From Flagellimonas meishanensis (GTDB lineage: Bacteria; Bacteroidota; Bacteroidia; Flavobacteriales; Flavobacteriaceae): a stretch of 64,000 nt of DNA. This document shows positions 36,645 through 45,396 of the stretch, piece by piece (position 1 is the stretch's first letter; the number at the start of each line of letters is the position of its first letter). The position numbers and the translations under genes were made by a program. The notes under the pieces were generated by a model. The model did no database searches. It saw nothing but the letters and a program-made list of their open reading frames with translations, and was not told where the DNA came from. Location of the stretch: contig NZ_JAINVW010000003.1 in the NCBI RefSeq assembly GCF_019880545.1, positions 248,001 to 312,000 of the forward strand, in the 5' to 3' direction.

Positions 36645-37372
36645 CGTGGCAATCGGTTTAAACGTTGGTGTGTAAGAAATAGAAAAAACAGGGTGATGGA
36701 AGCAAAATAGACCAAATCCCTGGTATCAATAACTCCGCGTGCAATACTGTCAAAATGCGATCTGGCACCCATGGCTTGTATCATTTGCTGTGAGTTTCCA
36801 TTTGCAAAGAGGGTTGAAACCGCGTCAAATCCATAATAGAGCAAAAAACAGCATAAAATACCCACCAAAAAAGCCACTATCTGATTATCCGATAGCGTAG
36901 AGGAAAACACACCGATTGCGGTGTAGGCACTTATCAAAAACAACAATCCAAAATAGGATCCCAGCACAACACCAACATCATAATTACCCTCGTTGATTCC
37001 CAAACTGGAAATGGAAAGGACATATATAATTGTTGGTATAATGGCGATAATGCATAAAAGCAATGCGCCAAAAAACTTTCCGAGTACCAACTGCCAAACA
37101 GAAATAGGCTTGATCAGCAACAGTTCCAAAGTGCCCATTCTGCGTTCGTCTGAAAAGCTTTTCATGGTGATTGCGGGCACCAAAAAGATGAAAATCCAAG
37201 GGGCGAGTAGAAAAAAGTTGCCCAAATCAGCAAAACCATAGTCAAATATGTTGAAAGCACCTTTGAACACCCATAAAAAGAGACCATTGAGCAGCAGAAA
37301 AGATCCAACGATCAAATAGCCTATCGGGGAAGTAAAAAAGGATCGTACCTCTCTTTTGAAGATTGCAAACAC
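36641..37372 (-). CDS. gldF: Gliding-motility ABC transporter permease GldF
   Basis: A 243-residue ABC-2 type permease with about six membrane spans. It begins MFAIFKREVRSFFTSPIGYLI and includes ITMKSFSDERRMGTLELLLI, the conserved permease motif, then VWQLVLGKFFGALLLC. It partners GldG, whose gene overlaps by 4 nt, and GldA. Its gene is the first of the gldF-gldG pair; a 66-nt gap separates it from the monooxygenase-like gene upstream. Confidence 0.94.
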   Translation of the reverse strand: MFAIFKREVRSFFTSPIGYLIVGSFLLLNGLFLWVFKGAFNIFDYGFADLGNFFLLAPWIFIFLVPAITMKSFSDERRMGTLELLLIKPISVWQLVLGKFFGALLLCIIAIIPTIIYVLSISSLGINEGNYDVGVVLGSYFGLLFLISAYTAIGVFSSTLSDNQIVAFLVGILCCFLLYYGFDAVSTLFANGNSQQMIQAMGARSHFDSIARGVIDTRDLVYFASITLFFLFLTHQRLNRLPR

Positions 37373-37438
37373 TTTTATTCAGTTAACGGTTGTCAATTAT
37401 TGGTTGTAGGTTGTCCGTTTTTGTTTTTCTATCATCCA

Positions 37439-37741
37439 TCATTGTTCCTTGCCAATTGCTATTTGCTTAACGCTCCAGGCTTCGGGTTTTTCGGAAAACA
37501 ACGTTTTTGTATTGCCCCAAACCCCTTTAAAAAAATCCGATGTTCTATAGTTTTCCAAATCTGATTCCTTTTCCCAAAAGCTGTATGTAAAAAAAATGCA
37601 GGGATCCTTCATATCTTGATATAGCTCCACCAGCCGACAGCCATTGAAGCCAAGTATACCCTCTTTGGACTCCCTGAATATGCGTTCAAAACTAAGGATA
37701 TTTTCGGGTTTAAAGGTGAGTTTTACAATGCGAATCAGCAT
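37439..37741 (-). CDS. Antibiotic biosynthesis monooxygenase-like protein (ABM family)
   Basis: A 100-residue ferredoxin-like ABM-fold protein with MLIRIVKLTFKPENILSF, NGCRLVELYQDMKDP and TYSFWEKESDLENYRTS. Such proteins are small oxygenases or quinol monooxygenases, although many have no known substrate. It directly follows the SAM-hydroxide adenosyltransferase gene (its ATG is adjacent to that gene's stop), so the two are probably co-transcribed. Confidence 0.82.
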   Translation of the reverse strand: MLIRIVKLTFKPENILSFERIFRESKEGILGFNGCRLVELYQDMKDPCIFFTYSFWEKESDLENYRTSDFFKGVWGNTKTLFSEKPEAWSVKQIAIGKEQ

Positions 37742-38572
37742 TTATATAAAATTTATGGTTACCGTGTCCCTGTAATTCAGACCGAGAAGGCTCGAAGCAC
37801 CTCCCACGGAGCTCAGGTCACTTTTATAGATGGCCAATTCAATATATCCTGCAGAATTGAAAAGGGCAAGGGCATCGCCGGGACCTTTTCGCTGCTGCCT
37901 ATCCAAGTCATAGTTCACAATGCCGTTATAGCTTTTATGGATCGTGTTCAGTTTGGTTGTTCTCGCCACCATTTCAAAATTACGTCCACTCCGATAAGCC
38001 TCAAAAAGGCTTCGTTGGATATTGGTGACCACATTGCCATAATTATCGATATAGATGACATTGCCTGAAATGGTCCTACCCTCGTTCAATATCCTTGGCT
38101 CAAAATCCTTGAGCTCCTTCAAAGCCTGAAAGGGTTTCCCGATCACCTCCAGTTTGCCGCCGCGTGAAATATGACAGGCGACCTGGGTAAAAATATCGAG
38201 TACGGGAAATGAACCGGAATCAACATTGGGGATTTGAATTTCAAACACCTTTTCTGGCTTTACCTCAGATGTGATCAAAGAGATGACACCGTTGTTGGCG
38301 CTAACAAAATGATGCCCGTCAACCAAAACAACAATATGTTCATTTTCCGGGGAAATTTCGGAATCCACGCCAACAATGTGTACCGTTCCTGCAGGAAACG
38401 ACCTATAGGCGTTTTTGAGGATATAGGCACATTCTTGAATGTTGAAGGGTCCTATCGCATGTGAAATATCAACAATGTTGGCTTCGGGCAGATTGCTCAG
38501 TATTGTACCTTTTACAGCACCCACAAAGTGGTCCTTGAGCCCAAAATCGGTAGTTAAGGTTATGATTGCCAT
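37742..38572 (-). CDS. S-adenosyl-L-methionine hydroxide adenosyltransferase (DUF62)
   Basis: A 276-residue SAM-hydroxide adenosyltransferase, a relative of fluorinase that splits SAM to adenosine and methionine. The N-terminus ITLTTDFGLKDHFVGAVKG is the SAM-binding block. VDISHAIGPFNIQECAYIL and FVSANNGVISL are also family-typical. The C-terminal domain carries GNVIYIDNYGNVVTNI. It has normal length and two-domain form. It is divergent from phoH across 124 nt. Confidence 0.9.
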   Translation of the reverse strand: MAIITLTTDFGLKDHFVGAVKGTILSNLPEANIVDISHAIGPFNIQECAYILKNAYRSFPAGTVHIVGVDSEISPENEHIVVLVDGHHFVSANNGVISLITSEVKPEKVFEIQIPNVDSGSFPVLDIFTQVACHISRGGKLEVIGKPFQALKELKDFEPRILNEGRTISGNVIYIDNYGNVVTNIQRSLFEAYRSGRNFEMVARTTKLNTIHKSYNGIVNYDLDRQQRKGPGDALALFNSAGYIELAIYKSDLSSVGGASSLLGLNYRDTVTINFI

Positions 38573-38594
38573 GCAATACTGTTGATATGTTTTT

Positions 38595-38625
38595 CTGCGC
38601 TCAAATTGATTTTTGGTTAAGTTTG
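38595..38625 (+). promoter_or_regulatory. Putative phoH promoter
   Basis: TAAGTTTG (38618-38625) matches TAnnTTTG exactly. About 20 nt upstream is CTG (38595-38597) rather than TTG, so the -33 element is weak. Transcription would start near 38632, about 64 nt before the TTG start codon. Confidence 0.4.
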
Positions 38626-38696
38626 TGCAGTAAAATTACATTAAAAAAGAAAGAATACAATTCTTCAAAAAATAACCATAAAACACACCCCTTTTT

Positions 38697-39656
38697 TTGA
38701 ACGAACTTATTATAGAACTCACGGAAATCAGCCCCCAGGACTTTTTTGGGCAGCGAAATGAAAACATCGAACTACTCAAAAAATATTTCCCCAAGCTTAA
38801 GATAGTGGCGCGGGGCAGTAAGATCAAGGTCTATGGCGATGAAGAACTTTTGGAGGAGTTCGATAGACGTTTTGACATGCTTACCGGCCAGTTTGCCAAA
38901 TACAACAAGTTGGATGAGAACATGATCGAGCGTGTGCTCACAAGCAATGGCAAGGAAGACTATACGGCATCCCAGAGCAGTGACGATGTATTGGTGCATG
39001 GTGTAAGCGGAAGGCTCATAAAGGCACAGACCGCCAACCAGCGTAAACTCGTGGATGCTTGTAAAAGGGACGATATGGTTTTTGCCATTGGCCCCGCAGG
39101 CACGGGTAAAACCTACACAGGGGTTGCCCTGGCGGTAAAAGCATTAAAGGAAAAACAGGTCAGGCGCATTATTTTGACCAGGCCGGCCGTTGAGGCGGGA
39201 GAGAACCTGGGATTTCTTCCCGGAGATCTAAAAGAGAAACTGGATCCTTACATGCAGCCCCTCTATGATGCCCTTCGGGACATGATACCCACTGAAAAAC
39301 TGGCCAAATATATTGAAGATGGCACCATTCAGATTGCTCCGATGGCCTTTATGAGAGGACGTACATTGGACAATGCCTTCGTGATTCTGGACGAGGCCCA
39401 GAACACTACCCATGCCCAAATGAAGATGTTCTTAACACGAATGGGCAAGAATGCCAAATTTTTGTTGACCGGCGATCCAGGGCAAATTGATTTGCCAAGA
39501 CGGGTCATTTCGGGTCTGAAGGAAGCATTGCTCATTCTGAAGGACGTAAACGGCATCAGCATAATATATTTGGATGACAAGGATGTAATTCGCCATGGAC
39601 TCGTAAAAAAGGTCATCGATGCATACAAGAACATAGAGCATCAAAATCAATTTTAG
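38697..39656 (+). CDS. phoH: PhoH-like ATPase/RNase-associated protein
   Basis: A 319-residue PhoH-family protein with [17 protein letters not shown] (Walker A), [38 protein letters not shown] (Walker B) and [13 protein letters not shown]. The start is TTG 38697 (TTG-AAC-GAA, giving [11 protein letters not shown]), because no ATG lies between it and the conserved start. Members bind ATP and are linked to RNA metabolism in several bacteria. It is 1 nt from purC. Confidence 0.94.
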   Translation: MNELIIELTEISPQDFFGQRNENIELLKKYFPKLKIVARGSKIKVYGDEELLEEFDRRFDMLTGQFAKYNKLDENMIERVLTSNGKEDYTASQSSDDVLVHGVSGRLIKAQTANQRKLVDACKRDDMVFAIGPAGTGKTYTGVALAVKALKEKQVRRIILTRPAVEAGENLGFLPGDLKEKLDPYMQPLYDALRDMIPTEKLAKYIEDGTIQIAPMAFMRGRTLDNAFVILDEAQNTTHAQMKMFLTRMGKNAKFLLTGDPGQIDLPRRVISGLKEALLILKDVNGISIIYLDDKDVIRHGLVKKVIDAYKNIEHQNQF

Positions 39657-39657
39657 C

Positions 39658-40617
39658 ATGGCGGATAATACCTTAATGTCTACCGACTTCCATTTTGCCG
39701 GACAGCAATCGGTATATAGGGGAAAAGTAAGGGAAGTGTACAAGCTGGAAAATGACCTTTTGGTGATGGTGGCCACGGACCGAATCTCTGCATTTGACGT
39801 GGTGATGCCAAGAGGAATTCCATATAAGGGGCAAATTCTCAACCAGATAGCCACACACATGATGAAAGCCACTGAGGATTTGGTGCCGAACTGGTTGATG
39901 GCCACACCAGACCCCAACGTTGCCATTGGCAAGGCCTGTGAGCCTTTTAAGGTGGAAATGGTGATACGGGGATATCTTTCTGGGCATGCGGCCCGGGAAT
40001 ACAAAGCGGGCAAACGAATGCTTTGCGGGGTTCCCATGCCGGAAGGGATGAAGGAAAATGATAAATTTCCCAAGCCCATCATCACCCCGGCGACCAAAGC
40101 GGACAAGGGAGACCATGATGAGGACATTTCACGCGAGGACATCCTGAGAAAAGGTATTGTCTCCAATGACGATTATGAAGTCCTTGAAAAATATACAAAG
40201 GCACTCTTCCAAAGAGGTACGGAAATAGCTGCTAAACATGGACTGATTTTGGTCGACACCAAATATGAGTTTGGAAAGACCGCAGAAGGTGAAATTGTCC
40301 TCATTGATGAAATCCATACCCCAGATTCCTCTCGATATTTCTATGCAGACGGTTATCAAGAGCGGCAGGACCACGGAGAACCCCAAAAACAATTGTCCAA
40401 AGAGTTTGTGCGCCAATGGTTGATTTCCAATAACTTTCAAGGATTGGAAGGGCAAACAGTACCCAAAATGGACGATGCCTACGTGGCCTCCGTTTCTGAA
40501 AGGTACATTGAATTGTATGAAAGTATCTTGGGAGAACCGTTTCAAAAGGAGGACATTGCCAACATCCATGAACGCATAGGCCAAAATGTTTCCGACTATT
40601 TAAAAAGTCTTTCCTAA
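39658..40617 (+). CDS. purC: Phosphoribosylaminoimidazole-succinocarboxamide synthase
   Basis: PurC condenses CAIR with aspartate in purine synthesis. Motifs are [61 protein letters not shown] and [16 protein letters not shown]. Length of 319 residues is the longer bacterial form. It begins 1 nt after phoH, so the two genes are very likely transcribed together. Confidence 0.96.
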   Translation: MADNTLMSTDFHFAGQQSVYRGKVREVYKLENDLLVMVATDRISAFDVVMPRGIPYKGQILNQIATHMMKATEDLVPNWLMATPDPNVAIGKACEPFKVEMVIRGYLSGHAAREYKAGKRMLCGVPMPEGMKENDKFPKPIITPATKADKGDHDEDISREDILRKGIVSNDDYEVLEKYTKALFQRGTEIAAKHGLILVDTKYEFGKTAEGEIVLIDEIHTPDSSRYFYADGYQERQDHGEPQKQLSKEFVRQWLISNNFQGLEGQTVPKMDDAYVASVSERYIELYESILGEPFQKEDIANIHERIGQNVSDYLKSLS

Positions 40618-40688
40618 GTAAGGTATTTCGTTTTTACAACGGATTTCTTTGCAATGGATTTCCTATCTTTCTCTTCTTAAAGAAAAGA

Positions 40689-40943
40689 ATGGATACCTCA
40701 CAGCGAAAAAAATACTGGAAGGAGAACCTGCGTTACCTCACCATACTGCTTTCCATTTGGTTTTTGGTTTCCTACGGTTTCGGGATTCTTTTTGTAGACC
40801 AGCTCAACACCATTCGCCTGGCTGGATTCAAACTTGGTTTTTGGTTTGCCCAGCAAGGTTCCATATTTGTTTTTGTGATCCTCATTTTTGTATATGTCCG
40901 TTTGATGAACAAATTGGACAAAAAATACAAGGTAAACGAGTAG
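40689..40943 (+). CDS. DUF4212 small subunit of a Na+/solute symporter
   Basis: An 84-residue protein with two membrane spans (LSIWFLVSYGFGILFVDQLN and IFVFVILIFVYVRLMNKL). It is the typical DUF4212 partner encoded just before a large SSS-family symporter, and lies 3 nt before that gene. It probably stabilises or regulates the transporter. Confidence 0.93.
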   Translation: MDTSQRKKYWKENLRYLTILLSIWFLVSYGFGILFVDQLNTIRLAGFKLGFWFAQQGSIFVFVILIFVYVRLMNKLDKKYKVNE

Positions 40944-40946
40944 CGC

Positions 40947-42722
40947 ATGGGTATTCAAACGTGGACCTTTATCATTGTCGGACTCACTTTTGCATTATAT
41001 ATAGGGATAGCTATTTGGTCCAGGGCCGGCTCCACCAAAGAATTTTATGTGGCTGGGGGAGGCGTTTCCCCTTTGGCCAATGGCTTGGCCACTGCTGCTG
41101 ATTGGATGTCCGCCGCCTCTTTTTTGGGCATGGCGGGAATCATAGCATTTTCGGGATATGATGGCTCCGTTTACCTGATGGGATGGACTGGGGGTTACGT
41201 GCTTTTAGCTTTGCTATTGGCACCTTACCTGCGCAAATTTGGAAAGTTTACTGTCCCTGACTTTATTGGGGATCGGTACTACAGCAATGTGGCCCGTACC
41301 GTGGCCGTGGTGGCTGCGCTTTTTGTCTCCTTTACCTATGTTGCCGGACAAATGCGGGGTGTTGGAGTGGTTTTTTCCCGTTTTTTGGATGTTGAGGTCA
41401 ATACCGGCGTCTACATTGGTATGGCCGTAGTGCTTTTCTATGCTTTTTTGGGAGGGATGAAAGGTATAACCTATACCCAAGTGGCCCAATATTGTGTTTT
41501 GATTTTCGCCTTTATGGTGCCAGCCATATTTATATCCATTATGGCCACGGGGAACCCTATTCCGCAAATGGGATTCGGTTCGGCAGGGGATGATGGCCTG
41601 TATCTATTGGACAAACTGGATGGATTGATGACCGAACTGGGTTTCACTCCCTATACCAATGGCACCAAATCGATGACAGACGTCTTTTTTATAACCGCTT
41701 CGTTGATGCTGGGTACGGCAGGCCTCCCTCACGTCATAATCCGTTTTTTTACTGTTCCCAAGGTTCGGGATGCTCGAAAATCGGCTGGATATGCGCTTTT
41801 GTTCATAGCGATTTTATATACCACTGCACCTGCCATTGCTGTTTTCGCAAGGACCAATTTGATGGAGACAGTCCATAACACCCCCTATGCTGAAATCCCC
41901 ACATGGTTCACCAAATGGGAGGACACTGGATTGATTGCTTGGACGGACAAAAACGAAGATGGCAAAATCCAATACTTGCCAGGATCCGCCATTGTTGGAA
42001 AACAACCCGAGTTCTCGGAATCCAGGGGAGATCATGGGGAACGGATTATTTACAACTTCAGTCAGGGTATCAATGAGCTCTATGTAGATAGGGACATCAC
42101 CGTTTTGGCCAATCCCGAGATTGCAGGATTGCCCGATTGGGTAATTGCCTTGGTCGCCGCAGGTGGTTTGGCGGCTGCATTGTCCACAGCAGCAGGATTA
42201 CTTTTGGTAATCTCCACATCCATCTCCCACGATTTGATCAAAAAACAATTGGCCCCAGGCATTTCCGATAAAAAGGAACTATGGATAGCTCGATTTTCAG
42301 CTTTGGCCGCTGTGGTTGTAGCGGGTTACTTTGGTATAAATCCACCGGGATTTGTGGCCTCCGTGGTAGCCTTGGCCTTTGGTCTGGCGGCTTCCTCGTT
42401 CTTTCCGGCCATTGTGATGGGCATTTTCAGCAAGCGGATGAACCGAGAAGGAGCCATTGTAGGCATGGTGGTAGGATTGGGCATTACCTGCTACTACATT
42501 GCCCGGTTTAAACTCGGTTGGATAGGACAGCCAGAAACCAGTACGGAAGCATATTGGTGGTGGGGCATTTCCCCCGAAGGTTTTGGCACCGTGGGCATGC
42601 TTGCCAATTTTGCCATGGCCATTTTGGTTTCCCGATTCACCTCGCCACCATCCGAAGAAGTCCAAGAAATGGTTGAGAACATTCGCATACCGAGTGGGGC
42701 AGGGGAGGCGATTCAACATTGA
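40947..42722 (+). CDS. Na+/solute symporter, acetate permease type (SSS family)
   Basis: A 591-residue SSS transporter with 13 or so spans. It has AIWSRAGSTKEFYVAGGGVS near the N-terminus, LATAADWMSAASFLGMAGII, and the later LAAALSTAAGLLLVISTSI, matching the large acetate/propionate-type (VC_2705) subfamily. A soluble insert near residues 320-390 contains DKNEDGKIQYL, an EF-hand/dockerin-like Ca2+ loop. With DUF4212 upstream and acs downstream (59-nt gap) it forms an uptake-activation group for acetate or a similar short acid. Confidence 0.93.
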   Translation: MGIQTWTFIIVGLTFALYIGIAIWSRAGSTKEFYVAGGGVSPLANGLATAADWMSAASFLGMAGIIAFSGYDGSVYLMGWTGGYVLLALLLAPYLRKFGKFTVPDFIGDRYYSNVARTVAVVAALFVSFTYVAGQMRGVGVVFSRFLDVEVNTGVYIGMAVVLFYAFLGGMKGITYTQVAQYCVLIFAFMVPAIFISIMATGNPIPQMGFGSAGDDGLYLLDKLDGLMTELGFTPYTNGTKSMTDVFFITASLMLGTAGLPHVIIRFFTVPKVRDARKSAGYALLFIAILYTTAPAIAVFARTNLMETVHNTPYAEIPTWFTKWEDTGLIAWTDKNEDGKIQYLPGSAIVGKQPEFSESRGDHGERIIYNFSQGINELYVDRDITVLANPEIAGLPDWVIALVAAGGLAAALSTAAGLLLVISTSISHDLIKKQLAPGISDKKELWIARFSALAAVVVAGYFGINPPGFVASVVALAFGLAASSFFPAIVMGIFSKRMNREGAIVGMVVGLGITCYYIARFKLGWIGQPETSTEAYWWWGISPEGFGTVGMLANFAMAILVSRFTSPPSEEVQEMVENIRIPSGAGEAIQH

Positions 42723-42781
42723 AGCGGATGGACAACACTCGCCTGTTTTTTATAATTTTAGATTGATTTTAAAAAAATCCA

Positions 42782-44689
42782 ATGAGCAACTACCATATCA
42801 AACATTTGGAGGAATATTTTCAGGTCTATCGTAAATCGGTCCAGAATCCGGAAGCGTTTTGGGAAGAGGTGGCGGAAGAGCATTTTTTTTGGCGAAAACG
42901 ATGGGACAGGGTACTCGAATGGGACTTCACAAAGCCAGAGATCAAATGGTTTGAGGGAGCACAGCTCAACATTACCGAAAATTGCATAGATCGCCACCTT
43001 AGGAGCCGTGGCAACAAAACGGCCATCCTATTTGAACCAAACGACCCCGGAGAGGCAGCGGAACACATCACCTATAGACAACTGCACGAAAGGGTGAGCA
43101 AATTTGCCAATGTGCTGAAGGAAAAAGGGATCAAAAAAGGAGATCGGGTAATCATCTATCTGCCCATGATTCCGGAACTGGCCATCTCGGTATTGGCCTG
43201 TGCCCGCATCGGGGCCATTCACTCGGTGGTTTTTGCAGGGTTTTCATCCACCGCACTTGCAACCAGAATCAATGACTGTGGCGCTAAGATGGTCATCACC
43301 TCAGATGGTTCCTACCGGGGAAACAAAACCATCGACCTAAAGGGCATAGTGGATGAGGCTCTAAAACAATGCCCACATGTGGAAACGGTACTGGTAGCCA
43401 AGCGGACCAAGGAAAAAATCAGCATGAAGAATGGCCGAGATCATTGGCTGCAACCATTATTGGACAAAGCCTATGCAGACTGTGTGGCGGAGATCATGGA
43501 GGCGGAGGATCCTCTCTTCATTTTGTATACCTCTGGGTCCACGGGACGCCCCAAGGGCATGATGCACACCACGGCTGGGTACATGGTGTATACCGCCTAT
43601 ACTTTTAAGAATGTGTTCCAATACCGGGAAGATGATGTCTATTGGTGCACAGCCGATATCGGATGGATAACAGGGCATTCCTATATTGTTTATGGACCAT
43701 TGGCCAATGGAGCCACCACGGTTATGTTCGAAGGGGCTCCTTCCTATCCCGATTTTGGACGGTTCTGGGAAATTGTCCAAAAGCATAAAATCAACCAGTT
43801 TTATACGGCGCCAACGGCCATACGTGCGTTGGCCAAGGAAAGTTTGGACTTTGTTACCAAATATGACCTTTCCAGTCTGAAGGTTTTGGGGACCGTTGGA
43901 GAGCCCATCAACGAAGAGGCTTGGCACTGGTACAACGATCATGTTGGGGATAAAAAATGTCCCATTGTGGATACCTGGTGGCAAACCGAAACTGGAGGAA
44001 TTTTGATTTCCCCCATCCCATATTCAACGCCTACCAAGCCAACGTATGCTACCTTGCCCGTACCTGGGGTGCAACCCGCCCTTATGGACGAAAATGGAAA
44101 GGAAATCAAAGGAAACCAGGCCGATGGCCGCTTATGCATCAAGTTTCCATGGCCATCAATTGCTCGAACCATCTGGGGAGACCATCAACGTTATAAGGAC
44201 ACCTATTTTTCAGCTTTTGAGGGCATGTATTTTACGGGAGATGGTGCGCTGAGGGATGAGGTGGGCTATTATCGCATTACCGGCCGGGTGGACGATGTGA
44301 TTATTGTATCCGGGCACAATCTGGGAACGGCACCCATTGAGGACGCCATAAACGAACACCCGGCGGTTGCAGAATCGGCCATAGTAGGCTTCCCGCACGA
44401 TGTTAAGGGCAATGCGCTGTATGGTTATGTCATATTAAAGGAAACGGGGGAGTCCCGCGACCGGGATAACCTCAAAAAGGAAATAAACCAAATGATCACC
44501 GAACATATTGGCCCCATTGCAAAATTGGACAAGATTCAATTTGTACCGGGGTTGCCCAAAACACGAAGCGGCAAGATCATGCGGAGGATTTTAAGAAAAA
44601 TAGCATCGAAAGATACCAGTAACCTAGGGGATACCTCAACGCTTTTGAATCCAGAAGTGGTGGAACAAATCATGAAGGAGAGTCTGTAA
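42782..44689 (+). CDS. acs: Acetate-CoA ligase
   Basis: It activates acetate to acetyl-CoA via acetyl-AMP. Motifs are FILYTSGSTGRPKGMMHTTA (ATP), WCTADIGWITGHSYIVYGPL, WWQTETGGIL and GDGALRDEVGYYRITGR. TRSGKIMRRILRKIA is near the C-terminus, where the SGK Lys (about K598) is the classical acetylation target. It has 635 residues, normal for Acs. It is the last gene of the DUF4212-symporter-acs group and ends at the bidirectional hairpin at 44715-44747. Confidence 0.97.
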   Translation: MSNYHIKHLEEYFQVYRKSVQNPEAFWEEVAEEHFFWRKRWDRVLEWDFTKPEIKWFEGAQLNITENCIDRHLRSRGNKTAILFEPNDPGEAAEHITYRQLHERVSKFANVLKEKGIKKGDRVIIYLPMIPELAISVLACARIGAIHSVVFAGFSSTALATRINDCGAKMVITSDGSYRGNKTIDLKGIVDEALKQCPHVETVLVAKRTKEKISMKNGRDHWLQPLLDKAYADCVAEIMEAEDPLFILYTSGSTGRPKGMMHTTAGYMVYTAYTFKNVFQYREDDVYWCTADIGWITGHSYIVYGPLANGATTVMFEGAPSYPDFGRFWEIVQKHKINQFYTAPTAIRALAKESLDFVTKYDLSSLKVLGTVGEPINEEAWHWYNDHVGDKKCPIVDTWWQTETGGILISPIPYSTPTKPTYATLPVPGVQPALMDENGKEIKGNQADGRLCIKFPWPSIARTIWGDHQRYKDTYFSAFEGMYFTGDGALRDEVGYYRITGRVDDVIIVSGHNLGTAPIEDAINEHPAVAESAIVGFPHDVKGNALYGYVILKETGESRDRDNLKKEINQMITEHIGPIAKLDKIQFVPGLPKTRSGKIMRRILRKIASKDTSNLGDTSTLLNPEVVEQIMKESL

Positions 44690-44714
44690 ATTGGGATCAT
44701 CGTAGATTGACCTT

Positions 44715-44747
44715 AAAAAAAGACCATCAAATTGATGGTCTTTTTTT
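44715..44747. terminator. Bidirectional terminator between acs and tRNA-Met
   Basis: AAAAAAAGACCATCAA (44715-44730) pairs with TTGATGGTCTTTTTTT (44732-44747). The core GACCATC/GATGGTC stem is flanked by A- and T-runs, so it works in both directions: for acs on the plus strand and for the tRNA on the minus strand. The tRNA 3' end (44749) is only one base beyond the hairpin. Confidence 0.92.
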
Positions 44748-44748
44748 G

Positions 44749-44822
44749 TAGCGAGAGGGAGACTTGAACTCCCGACCTCAGGGTTATGAATCCTGCGCTC
44801 TAACCACCTGAGCTACCTCGCC
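44749..44822 (-). tRNA. tRNA-Met (anticodon CAT), elongator type
   Basis: The minus strand folds as a 74-nt tRNA without encoded CCA: acceptor GGCGAGG/TCTCGCT with G1-U72 and one further wobble. The D-stem is GCTC/GAGC, the anticodon loop is TTCATAA (CAT), and the T-arm is GGGAG-TTCAAGT-CTCCC. The discriminator is A. The anticodon stem CAGGA/CCCTG has an A31-C39 mismatch at the loop side. The AGGTCGGGAGTTC region and G1-U72 recall known elongator tRNA-Met. A lysidine-modified tRNA-Ile2 with CAT anticodon cannot be fully excluded. It is followed by the hairpin at 44715-44747 and preceded by a strong promoter. Confidence 0.93.
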
Positions 44823-44842
44823 GTGGTTTGTTTTTGCGGGTG

Positions 44843-44873
44843 CAAATATAAAGTTTAATTTTTCCCGAATCAA
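44843..44873 (-). promoter_or_regulatory. tRNA-Met promoter (TTG-N20-TATATTTG)
   Basis: On the minus strand TTG (44871-44873) is followed after 20 nt by TATATTTG (44843-44850), a perfect Bacteroidetes sigma-ABfr-type promoter. Transcription would begin near 44836, giving a leader of about 14 nt before the tRNA 5' end at 44822. Confidence 0.78.
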
Positions 44874-44960
44874 AAATCGGTATTAATTTATTATTTGATC
44901 TTTATTTTTTTATCTTACCCAACTATATCAATCTTTAAAAAAGACTAACGGAACGCGATA

Positions 44961-45344
44961 ATGAGTGATAAGATAAAATTTGAGATAGAATTTGTGATAC
45001 AGTCATCGCCACAGTTGCTTTACCAATATATTTCAACCCCGTCAGGCCTTTCCGAGTGGTATGCCGACAATGTGAATTCCCGTGGTGAGATATTCACCTT
45101 TATTTGGGACGATTCTGAAGAGCGGGCCAAGATGCTCAAGCGAAAAAGCGACGAGTTTGTGAAATTTGCCTGGGAGGAAAACGATGACGATTCCTTTTTT
45201 GAGATGCGCATCATTGTTGACGAAATCACCAAGGATGTCTCGCTGTTCATAATCGATTTTGCCGAAGAGGATGAAGTTGATGAGGCCAAGATGCTCTGGT
45301 CAAACCAAATATCCGATCTAAAGCAAGTGCTCGGTTCCAAATAA
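44961..45344 (+). CDS. START/SRPBCC-like domain protein
   Basis: A 127-residue protein of the START-like superfamily: EFVIQSSPQLLYQYISTPSG, then LSEWYADNV and FAWEENDDDSFFEMRI. It forms a small hydrophobic-pocket fold of unknown ligand. It stands alone on the plus strand, and a terminator follows at 45373-45396. The function is not identified. Confidence 0.88.
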   Translation: MSDKIKFEIEFVIQSSPQLLYQYISTPSGLSEWYADNVNSRGEIFTFIWDDSEERAKMLKRKSDEFVKFAWEENDDDSFFEMRIIVDEITKDVSLFIIDFAEEDEVDEAKMLWSNQISDLKQVLGSK

Positions 45345-45363
45345 AGCATTCTCAACTAAAACG

Positions 45364-45371
45364 TATCTTTG
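45364..45371 (+). promoter_or_regulatory. Possible -7 box of the class IV aminotransferase gene
   Basis: TATCTTTG matches TAnnTTTG exactly, but no TTG lies about 19 nt upstream. If used, transcription would begin near 45378, inside the hairpin at 45373-45396, leaving a leader of only about 19 nt. Confidence 0.35.
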
Positions 45372-45372
45372 G

Positions 45373-45396
45373 TCCCGAATAAAATCGGGATTTTTT
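45373..45396 (+). terminator. Hairpin terminator directly before the class IV aminotransferase ATG
   Basis: TCCCGA (45373-45378) pairs with TCGGGA (45385-45390), a 6-bp stem with a 6-nt loop, followed by T6 (45391-45396). It would end the START-like gene's message. The next codon is the ATG of the following gene at 45397, so terminator and start region coincide. Confidence 0.75.

Noticed and set aside
34020-36710. Long plus-strand frames opposite dnaN and gldG
   Set aside because: They are shadows of strongly conserved minus-strand genes; their sequences show no signal peptide or domain pattern.
39432-40166. A 244-codon minus-strand frame across phoH and purC
   Set aside because: It spans the boundary of two well-supported genes on the other strand and has no domain.
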